A stretch of DNA of 64,000 nucleotides from contig LNGK01000010.1 in assembly GCA_001510575.1 (NCBI GenBank), forward strand, positions 2,023,111-2,087,110, given 5' to 3'. The stretch is from Knoxdaviesia capensis (lineage: Eukaryota > Ascomycota > Sordariomycetes > Microascales > Gondwanamycetaceae). The translations under genes and the position numbers were made by a program. Below are positions 1-9,400 of the stretch, piece by piece; positions within the stretch are counted from its first letter, which is position 1; every line of letters begins with the position of its first letter. The notes under the pieces are model-generated. The model was not told where the DNA came from, made no database searches, and saw only the letters and a program-made list of their open reading frames with translations.

Positions 1-2422
1 AAGCAGACGCGCTGGAGAGCGATAAGCAAAAGTGCTGCAGCAGCCACACAATCCGCCGAGATCGAACGAACATAGGATGCCGAATTGGCGAGCGGGTTGT
101 TCAGTCTCTGCGTCTGCCCTCGTATCGTCGGATCCGGCTACAGAATCTTCAAACCCTAACTAGGATCTGTGGGGTTCTTTGGTACGCGGCCTTGTCGTCA
201 GTGGCTGAAAGGCTGACGTTGAAGGGCGGAGAGTCTGGCGAGACTATGATAGAGAGGCGGGAATCGGAGATCGGTGGGATTCCGAGGTTGGGTTTAATAG
301 TCTGGGGTTCGCCAGATATATATAGGGCAAGAGGGAAGACAGAATACGAAGACAATACGGCTGTAACAAGCGGTGTCAGGAGGTTAGGGCAGGTTTTAGG
401 AGGGAAGGAGCGCTCTGCCACCAAGCGCGCGTGAAAGCAGCGAAGCAAGCACGGCGGCGACGACAAAGAAAAACAAAGCGGGATGAAAGCAACAGTCGGC
501 AGTGGACAGTAGCCGCAAGAGACGCGAACCGGACGGCCACAAAACCCGTTGCAGGAGGTACTCTACACGTACATGTACAGTACATACAGCTGTGCGGGTG
601 GACGAGGGCCAAACAACAGAGACACGGGGTAGTGCTACAAGCAGGTGAACAGAGCAGAAAGAGAAGGAGCCACGGGGGATTGTCTGGTGGCAGGTGCCAA
701 GCAAAACCACCTGCTGCATTTAACGATACACAAAGAAGCGGCGTCGAAAAAAAAGGAATAAAGCAACGGCCGACTGCCTGATTTTAAGGTTACGGTGGTG
801 GGTGTGTTGTGTTGTGTAATGTGTACTGTACTGTACAGTACTGGTCAAGTTTAAGCAACCGGTCGCGTGGGCGATTTTCCAACGAAAAACGGCCGATGGA
901 AGGAGAGCAGCAACCAGCATGAAACAAAACGAGAAGGGCAAACAGATGGGCCCATCATGCTCGTTGGATGCAGCCAAGTGCACCGCTTCTGCGGGTGTGG
1001 GTGGTGTGATTGGCCGGTGCTGATGCAGGTTTGGCGGGCGGTGGGGAAAAAAAGAAAGAAAAAAACCCCCGAAATGAAAAGAAACCGACAAAAAAAAAGA
1101 GAGAAAAAAAGGGCGATGGCCCGATTTTGATTGCGGTAACTGTACTGTACAGAATGCTTAAGCTTGAAGGGAAGGAGCAGGGCGGGTCTGGCGGGTCCTG
1201 CTTCCGATGGATGGGAGAGAGAAGGTATCCTGTGATTCCTTCCAGGAGGACAGAGAAGGAAAGTGTGACCCGCTTGCTGTCTCTGGGCGCTCCTTCTCTC
1301 TCTTTCCCGTGTAAACCATACACAACGCACCACCTTCCCGAAGCCGAAGCCGGACCCGCGAGCGGCGATGGTGACAGCTGCCAGTCTGGCACGATCTGCG
1401 TCTGCCATCTGGCAACTGCTGGCAGGCGAGAACTGGGGACACGTACACGCAGGTTGGCGAGAGCAGGTACCCAAGTACCTGTGCACACATAGCCACATCG
1501 TATAAAGAAGGACGGCATTCACATCTGGTGATGAATGTGATACATTTCCCCGTCTGGAATAGACCGCACCAAGCAGGATCGCCCGGAACTTTTCGTCCCT
1601 CGCTGATTCCACACTTCACGCCAATCGTCACCATAACGTTATTTTTGCCGCCTTTTTTGGGTGGTCTCCTCTCCCCAGTTTGGGGCTATGCAACGTTAAA
1701 GCCATGGAAATAAAGGTGCGAGGGTTTTAAGCTTGGTTCACCTTAACGCAAGTGATAAGGGGTGGTCTGTTGGTGTTCTGCTTTTTGGCTACAGGGGCGC
1801 TCTCATGCTGGCGGGAAGTCCTGTATCTGAGAGCCAGAAGGACAAGGAACAAAAACATATATATATAACTATCAAAAAATAAAAAATAAAATAAAAAAGG
1901 AACACACATACAACTCGATCCGATCGGAATGCACAGGCAATAACAGCCAGATAGCGACCACGAGACTCGTTATCTCCCCAGGCTAAAACACCACCGCCGT
2001 ACGTGCGAGCCGCTAAAGGCAAAAAAGAAGTGAGAAAGCTCGAACGCTACTCTCTCGCTTCGTTAGTGGTGGCTTGCCCCTGGACGCTGAGAGCCGGCCA
2101 GTCGTCGAGTCTCTCCGGAGTCTGCGCCGCCGCCGTTTCCTGGACGGCCGGACTGCATTTCCCCCCTGAACTAAGATACACTACATGCCGGTGGCTGACC
2201 GGCCGGAAAATACTGCCACTACTGTGTTTCAGGGGCAGATCTTGTTGGATTCCAGGCCACTGGCCGCCGGAAGATACGCCTAGGAAACAGCGTCGTTGGT
2301 GAAGTTGCTACGGTGCCTAGGGTTGCAATGTAGGGTTTGGTCTTGATCAGGGTTAGGGAGAACACCGAGAAGTATCGTGAAGTTCATGATTCGTTTCCAA
2401 TTGTTAATCGAGGCATAAATAA

Positions 2423-2460
<38 letters not shown>

Positions 2461-2501
2461 CCAGTTCAGGCCAAGCGGCGTGATCCAGGCCCCCCGCTGC
2501 C
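1..2501. other. Non-coding left flank
   Basis: I see no convincing gene here. Open frames on both strands are short, rich in Arg/Ser/Pro and low-complexity, and lack any recognisable domain or splice-consistent extension. The stretch contains a telobox (AAACCCTAAC, 151-160), several ACTGTACAGT-type palindromes (567-585, 822-843, 1139-1152), a CCAAT box in inverted orientation (1007-1013) and A-rich runs around 1050-1115. It probably holds promoter or untranslated sequence of a gene beyond the left edge plus the 3' flank of the HET gene. Confidence 0.6.
2423..2460. repeat. (AT)n microsatellite
   Basis: A run of alternating A and T with a single G interruption near the middle. It lies about 40 bases beyond the stop codon of the minus-strand HET gene, so it falls in the 3' flank or 3' untranslated region of that transcript. 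Confidence 0.9.
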
Positions 2502-5150
2502 CTACACCAGCACAAACTCCTCCGCCGGCAACATCCCATCCCACAGCCTCGCGAGCTCATCGCTGTAATCCACGCCAACCAGACAGCACGCCCCCACAAG
2601 CTGCACGCAGACCTCGGGCCCACCGCCCGTGCCGCTGTCCGCGCGCGCCGCCGGCCGCACGACGATCGGACACCCGACGCCGGGGATGATGGCCACGGCG
2701 TCGCCCTCGGCCACCAGCGGCGGGCCGAACCCGACCCCGCCGGCCGCCGTCTCGAACAGCTGGCGGCCCTGCAGGAACGCCAGCCCGAGGTTGCACCGCC
2801 GGAACGCGTCGAGGTAGCGCGTCGACATGCGCGACCGCGTGCGCGCCGCCGCGCCCCACGTGATGCTCGCCTGGGACACCAGCGACGTCGTCGACGACGA
2901 CGCGGAGAGCGCGCCCGGCGGCAGCGGCGGCGCCGGCAGTGGGGGTGTCCCGGGGGTAGCAGTGGTGGTAGTAGTGGTGGTAGGGGTAGTGTTAGACGAC
3001 GGCGACGCGGGGCGCGCGCCGGCCACCGAGTGCAAACTGCCGACCGAGCTGCGCAGCGAGAGCTGGCGGTCGTGCAGCCGCTGGCGCTGCGGCCGCTGCT
3101 GCGCCCAGAACGACGGGCGGCGCACCATCGGCCGCGCCTGGTCGTTGAGCAGCACGTCGAGCGACGACGCGGCCGCGGTCTCGAACGAGCGCGACAGCTC
3201 GACCGCCCGGTCGAACGCCGCCACGTCGGCCGCTGTGCGCCGCGTCCAGTGTGCCGGGGTGCGCAGGTAGTCGCCGAGCACGCGCGCCTGGAACGCGTCG
3301 CCGTACGTCTCGTCGGTCGGCAGGTTCAGCATCTCGCAGAACACGGCCTGCGGGACGCCGGCGGGCTGCAGCTGCAGCTGCAGCTCTTCGTCCGCGAGGG
3401 CGTCGACGAAGGCTTGCAGGAACTCCCCGGCTGCTTCGTTGGCGCGCGCGCTGCCCTGGTTCACGGCGACGCGGTTGTAGCCGCGCGACACCGTTGCGTC
3501 GACGAGTCGGAACAGCGTGCGGGAGCGTGTGAGGGCTAGCTCCTCGTCGTCGTCGTCGATGGCTTCGCCGATGTAGTCCGCCCAGAACTGCAATAGGCTC
3601 TGGCCAGGCGCGCGGGGGAGCAGTTTGCCGATGTGGCCGATCACATGGCCGCTGGCGAACAGTTTATTCCCTTTGATCGTAACCGAGTACCCCGGGCTAC
3701 CCAGGAACGAGCCATACCCACGCCGGAGAAGCGCCGGAAGGTTGACATCGAACGACGTGGCCTGTATCGCACTCCAGTCTGGAAGCCACGTGGGTAAGGG
3801 GTCGGCGTCGGCATCGTCGGGAGTAGATGGGACGCCTTCCATGTCGACATCATCTCCGTCCGCACTCATCGCGTCGTCATCATCGTCTCCGGGATCCGCA
3901 TCTCCAGCATACCCAATGCCGGCAAAAGCCAGCAGCGCCAGCGACCGCATATCGTGCACCCACTGCGCAAAGAACGCCTCGTACACCTGGCGTGTGGTGC
4001 GCGACAGGTCCGCGCCAAGCTTGGAATCGCAGATCCCCAGGAACCCGTAGATCTTGTCGCGCGGGTCGGACGACAGCGTCGAGCGGTACAGGATCGGCGG
4101 CAGCAGAGCGTACGTCTCGATGCCCGGGGTGCGGCCCTGCACGGTGTCTTTCGCCGCGAGCAGCCGCGAGAACTTGAAGAACAGCGAGAAGTCGGTGCGC
4201 GAGCTGAGCCGCTCCCACACCGGCGGCGGCAGGTCGGGCGGCCGGCTGACCCAGCCCTCCTTCAGCTGGGCCAGCCAGGCGTCGACGCGCTGGATGGCCA
4301 GGTCGTCGACCACGCTGGCGCCGGCCACGAACCACACGCGCTGCGCCAGCATCATCTCCTGCACGATCCACGCGCGCGTCCAGTACTCGTTCAGCTCGAT
4401 GTCGGCGATGGCGTCGAAGAACGCCTCGCCGCGCGCGCGGTCGGCGCTCGCAAACGGCAGGTCGCTGTCCAGCAGCCAGCGCGGGTCGACGTTCTTCGCC
4501 GTGATGTACGGGCTGAAGGCGATCTTCTGGAACATCAGGTTGATCAGGAACAGCCCGGGGCGCGCCCCCGTGCCGAGCCACGCCAGCACCGCCTGCGCCT
4601 TGCTGTAGATCGGCGCCATCAGCTGGACCTGGCGCTCGCGCTCCCGCCGGTCAGACTGGTTGATGCATAGCGCGTCCACCCACAGATATTCCACGAGCGT
4701 CAGGGCTCCTTTCCCGGGCCGTTGACGCGGAGTCTGCAGTCCGCGCCCGATGTGCGCCAGCGCCGTGGCCAGGTTGGCAGTCACAAATACTTCCTGGTCG
4801 TTGACGGTAATCGGCACTCGCGGGGCCTCGGGGTCTCCCCAGACGTAGGAGATGGCGTGGAATTTAATGTTGGCCTGGTTCAACGTCTCCACCGACAATT
4901 CAAACTTGGGCGGTGTAGGCGTCTCGTCCAGATCCAGCTCCGACGCCGACGATATGCCGCGGCGCGGATCGGGCCGGATGACCTTGAGAAGCCGGATCTG
5001 GCGCTCGTATTCATTCAATGGTTGATACAGGCTTTTGCTGTGAGGCGGCTTGCCGTACTGCGACGAGAACGACGACTCGGCTTTGGCCCATGATCTTTGC
5101 ACGGCGCCGCCACGGTGACGCCGACGGTTTGACGAGGATGGTCCAGACAT
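2502..5150 (-). CDS. HET-domain (heterokaryon incompatibility) protein
   Basis: Single uninterrupted frame of 882 aa. The first ATG is at 5150; the frame runs slightly further upstream but only from a GTG. The HET domain (PF06985) is clear: HAISYVWGD at about residues 98-106, YLWVDALCINQ at about 155-165 followed by a basic DRRERERQVQLM stretch, and AWLG near 190. In known fungal systems HET domains trigger regulated cell death when paired with a sensor partner. The middle has an acidic Asp-rich segment, and residues around 740-770 form a Thr/Pro-rich low-complexity linker. The C-terminal part contains a block typical of large HET proteins, with a conserved-looking GRQLFETAAGGVGFGPPLV segment. 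No NACHT, STAND or ankyrin module is visible. It is divergently arranged with the PARG-domain gene 1.28 kb away. Whether it acts in nonself recognition here is inference. Confidence 0.92.
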   Translation of the reverse strand: MSGPSSSNRRRHRGGAVQRSWAKAESSFSSQYGKPPHSKSLYQPLNEYERQIRLLKVIRPDPRRGISSASELDLDETPTPPKFELSVETLNQANIKFHAISYVWGDPEAPRVPITVNDQEVFVTANLATALAHIGRGLQTPRQRPGKGALTLVEYLWVDALCINQSDRRERERQVQLMAPIYSKAQAVLAWLGTGARPGLFLINLMFQKIAFSPYITAKNVDPRWLLDSDLPFASADRARGEAFFDAIADIELNEYWTRAWIVQEMMLAQRVWFVAGASVVDDLAIQRVDAWLAQLKEGWVSRPPDLPPPVWERLSSRTDFSLFFKFSRLLAAKDTVQGRTPGIETYALLPPILYRSTLSSDPRDKIYGFLGICDSKLGADLSRTTRQVYEAFFAQWVHDMRSLALLAFAGIGYAGDADPGDDDDDAMSADGDDVDMEGVPSTPDDADADPLPTWLPDWSAIQATSFDVNLPALLRRGYGSFLGSPGYSVTIKGNKLFASGHVIGHIGKLLPRAPGQSLLQFWADYIGEAIDDDDEELALTRSRTLFRLVDATVSRGYNRVAVNQGSARANEAAGEFLQAFVDALADEELQLQLQPAGVPQAVFCEMLNLPTDETYGDAFQARVLGDYLRTPAHWTRRTAADVAAFDRAVELSRSFETAAASSLDVLLNDQARPMVRRPSFWAQQRPQRQRLHDRQLSLRSSVGSLHSVAGARPASPSSNTTPTTTTTTTATPGTPPLPAPPLPPGALSASSSTTSLVSQASITWGAAARTRSRMSTRYLDAFRRCNLGLAFLQGRQLFETAAGGVGFGPPLVAEGDAVAIIPGVGCPIVVRPAARADSGTGGGPEVCVQLVGACCLVGVDYSDELARLWDGMLPAEEFVLV

Positions 5151-6430
5151 TTTGCAAAGTGTTATTCCATTGCTGCCATACACCGCAATTGTGGTGATAA
5201 ATGGAAATGTTCAGAAGTTCAACGAGACAAGATCAAAGGGTTTCTCCAGACCCGCAGATGCACGAAGAACTTGAGCGAATCGACGAGGGCGTGCTCACGC
5301 CCGCTGTTATAAGTCAAGTTTCGGTGCGAAAAGGAAGGTAAACTGATATGTGGCCACCGAGAAGTGCTGAATCATGCCAGTACCTCCCCAGATTTGGAGA
5401 AAAGAAACAGATTGAAGCCACCGAATATAGATGGTAAAAGCTGCTTTTTCCCATCTGCACAGCCCTTCTCATCAAAAAGCCTGTGCCTCAAAAACACCAC
5501 ATTTGTGATTATTAAGGGCAACCCTAACCCTAACTAGCCGGCCCTTCTACTCAACAGAGGTTTCTGGTAACTCGGGAGTACATTGACGATCACAGGCACG
5601 GCCTATGCGGGATTAGCCCGGAAGATCACATACGCCAGCGAGGAAGGATTCTGTGCAGATCACTGAGACATACAGGACCAGCCAGGCTGTCGTCTGCAGG
5701 GCTTCTGCGGTAACACGAGTTCGGTATGGGTGTGAGTGTTTGATTGCTGACTGGATGCAGGCGTTTGTCTCTACTCCATGATAGGGAGAATGGCTTTGAG
5801 GCAGTTGAGATCGGAAGTCAGAGAGAGACAAGTTGCATAGTGACCTGGTGTGGGCAACATGAAGGCTGAGGCTGGAAAGACCTGGGTTATACCCTACGGG
5901 GGTTTCACTATCATGAACCAGCAATAGAATAAAAACACTCTCTCTTCTTCTCTAGAAACGAGGACAACCCAACCTTCTAGGAGTATCTAAATGTCTAAAG
6001 AAGTGCAGGCACATGAATTGCTTCGCCGAATCGCCCAGATTCTGAGTAGATATGTTTCCGCCTTGAACAAAGGGAGTCTCTAGTTGGAAGAAGCGAGCCA
6101 GACCGAGTTCTCGTTCTTGTCCTGGACGTCCCGAGTTGCTTCTATCCAAGCTAGGACACAGGCCAGCAGTCGGAAAACATAGCATACCCACGCACACACA
6201 CAAAGTATAAAGTGCGAGCAACCCACGACCAAGCTAGTAGGTCCCAAACGAAGTTGTGTCACCACATAACATCCTGATACAGAAAAGAACAATAAGATCA
6301 GAAGAACAAACTTTCGCAATCGATCCATCTCCCCTTCTAGGCCCATAATACCCCCCAACCCCCGAAACAAGAAACACCGCACCGGATAGCGGCAGCAGGA
6401 GCAGGATTTCCGCACCCCGAAACCAGCTCT
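5151..6430. promoter_or_regulatory. Divergent intergenic region between HET and PARG genes
   Basis: This 1.28-kb non-coding stretch separates the two start codons and must carry both promoters. It includes a perfect telobox doublet (AACCCTAACCCTAAC, 5520-5534), 370 bases upstream of the HET start, and a CT-rich segment around 5938-5955. The last few hundred bases before 6431 are A/C-rich, as expected of a leader. Open frames inside it (for example 5613-5924 minus) have no recognisable features. Confidence 0.55.
5520..5534. promoter_or_regulatory. Telobox doublet (CCCTAA x2)
   Basis: Two and a half perfect CCCTAA telomere-type units in the HET/PARG intergenic region. Teloboxes bound by Myb-type telomere-repeat factors are known upstream of many fungal and plant genes. 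Binding here is inferred only from the motif. Confidence 0.5.
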
Positions 6431-9400
6431 ATGCCCGAATTGCACTCAACGAGCCGTGCTTCTAAGCGCATGTGTGTCGAAATGACAGATCTCGGCCCGC
6501 CCGACAGTCGCTCGGTTTGTTCGATGCATCCGGTAGAGTCGGCGGTGAGCACAGCAGACCCGGACGATGTGTCGGCGAGGAATACCACCACCGCAGCGGG
6601 AGGTGACACCGAGCCGGCCAGCCTCATTGCCGGGGTCATAGTCACAGCCCACTCGGCAGATCTGCCCGTGAGCAGTCCTGGCGGGCCAGAAGGTGACACA
6701 AGACCAGCCAGCCGCAGTTCCGGGATCGTAGCAACAGCCCGTTCAGCAGATCTGCGGGCGACAAATCCCACGGCCGGAGTGGAAGATGGCACGAGTCCAA
6801 CCGGCTATAATTCAGGTATCGTAGTCGCCGCACCGGTGGACCGAGAAGAACACCGCCCGCAGATGATATCATCTGGACTATCTGCGCAATGCAATGCAAA
6901 GCAAGCAACTTTGCCGGCGGGCACTACCGCCGCCGGGTTAGAAGACGGCATGACAGCTTCGTGTCTTCCTGTTACGCTCATAGTCTCAGCATACCCGACA
7001 GAGCCGCCCGCGAGTGATCCTGGTCGAGTGGAGCGTGACGCGGGACCAGCCAGCTTGAATGCCGGGATGAGAGTCGCAGCACCCGTGGGCGACGGAGAAT
7101 ATTGCCTGCAGATGCTATCACCCGGGTCTTCCGAACAGTGTAATGCAGAACAAGGAACTTTGCCCGCGAGTGATACTACCGCTGGAACGGAGGGCGATAC
7201 GACGCCAGTCGGGTTTAACGCCGCGGTCATGCTACCGGAAGGCCGGGGAGAACGCCGTTGGAACTTGATGTTATCCAGACTGGCGGCAGATTCCCCGGCG
7301 AGCAATACCACGGGCGGAGTGGAAGGTCACGGGGGACTAGCCAGCTTGAATGCCGGGATGAGAGTCGCAGGTCCGGAGGGGTGCTGCATCAGCGAGGCAG
7401 GCCCAGCAGGTATATCGGTCAGTCAGACCACAACTAGAGTGGAAGGGGACACGGGGCCAGCCAGAGTTAATGCCGTGGTGGTAATCGCAGCACCGTTGGG
7501 TCGAGGGGGGCGCCACCCGCAGTTCAAGAAATCCTGGTTCGAGATGCAGCCCAAGAACAACCACGACGTGCTTCTCGCGTCGGCGCGACATTCCAAGCGA
7601 CCGTATGCCGAAATCACCGGCCCAGACCCGCCCGACAGTGACCGGAGGTGTTCTGCAGATCGAGTAGGGCGCTGCATCATCAATCTAGACCTTTCAGATC
7701 CGCTGGCGAGTAATGCCATGACCGGAGTCGAAGGCCACGCAAGGCCAGCCGGAGTTAATGCCCGGCTAGTAGCCACAGCACCACCGGTGGACCGAGGGGA
7801 ACGCCGCCCGCAGTTAAATCTCTTTGTGTTTGGAACGCATTCCGATGCAAACACCGGACATCCACAAGCAAGTTGCGCCATGACGGGACTAGAAGGAAAC
7901 CCGAGGCCAGCCGGAGTTAATGCCCGGCTGGTAGTCACAGCACCACCGGTGGACCGAGGGGAACGCCACCCGCAGTTAAATCTCTTTGTGTTTGGAACGC
8001 AGTCCGACGCAAACACCGGACATCCACAAGCAAGTAGTGTCATGACAGGACAAGAAGGCAACCCGAGGCCAGCCAGATTTAATGCCCGGCTGGTAGTCAC
8101 AGCACCACCGGTGGACCGAGGGGAACGCCGCCCGCAGTTAAGTCTCTTTGTGTCTGGAACGCAGTCCGATGCCAGCACCGGATATCCACCAGCAAGTAAT
8201 GCCATGGCTAGACAGGAGGGCGACGCGAGGCCAGCCAGAGGTAATGCCGGAGTCTTAGTCACAGCACCGGCGGGCCGACGAGAGCAGCACCCGCAGAGTA
8301 CATCGTCGTCACCAGCTCAGCAGCTCGAAGCCCACCCCGAGATTATTTCCACGACGGCGCGGCCCCGCCGCCACACATCCACGAACCTGCAGCTCCAAGC
8401 TGGTCAGCTCGACACGAAAATGTCCTTGGGTGGTGACGATGTATCGGAAGCCGACGACGATGTTCTACATCGCCCAGAGGGTTGGTGTGCAACTGAAGAG
8501 GTACCTCCCGCCGTACCAGCTGTTGGGGCTACACCAACCGCCGGAGACAAGTTGGCTGTTGGTGGTGAAGACCGTAGGCAGAACGTGAAGTGGCTTCACA
8601 GGAACAGGCAGTCAGGACGACGCACAGTTTTGCCCGAGAGTTATACGTGGACGAAAGCCCGGACCGTCCGAGACCATGGGGCTGGATCCAGTCAATGGAG
8701 ATGGGAGGCAAGTCTCGGCGGGCACGGCCCGGAGGCCATTATGCAAGCTAATGCTAGTGCCAGGTCAACGGTTCGTTCAGTGGCAATTCCGGCTGTGGAG
8801 AGGGAATCCAAGGATGACGGGGCGGGGACGGCAATGTGGGATGGCCTGCGGACTGCGGCGGAGAGCAGCCTTAGTCGATCCGACGGCTCAGGGGAGTGCT
8901 TCCGGAGTAGAAATGATCTCACGCCGGCCGAGGACGCCCCCAGTAGATCGGGACATGAAGGCTTCAAGCCCGGCCCATGGGGCGGCGAGGGAAACGTGAA
9001 CAGCCCAGATCGCCGCCCAGAACCTGGCTTCCAGCGCGGCGCCGCGGATGCAGATGATGTGACATCCCGCAGGTCCCCGGCCCAGTGTACGAGCCAGCGT
9101 CCGGGGTTCACCGCTCTTACATGTGACCGGCCGGCCCCAGAGGGCGACCAGCCAGTATACATGCGAAACATGATAGTGCGGAGCTCGGCAGGCTCGGTGA
9201 CCCCAGACCAGGGGGCCACGGCCGAGACAGCGTCGGATTGCTTCGTCGCTGGAGATATAGCCTGCGATAATCATGACGCCGAGATCGAGGGGCTCTGCAG
9301 TCAGAGGAAGAAGTCTAAAGCTGGTGGCGGCCGGGCCAGCCGGAACGACAGTTCCGAAGTCGAACATTGTGGCCAAGATGGTCTAGAAGGCGGTGTTGGC

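Noticed and set aside
851..1634. Several overlapping open frames of 150-250 aa in the left flank
   Set aside because: Low-complexity Arg/Ser/Phe runs derived from A- and T-rich stretches; frames overlap on both strands and none has a domain or intron-consistent structure.
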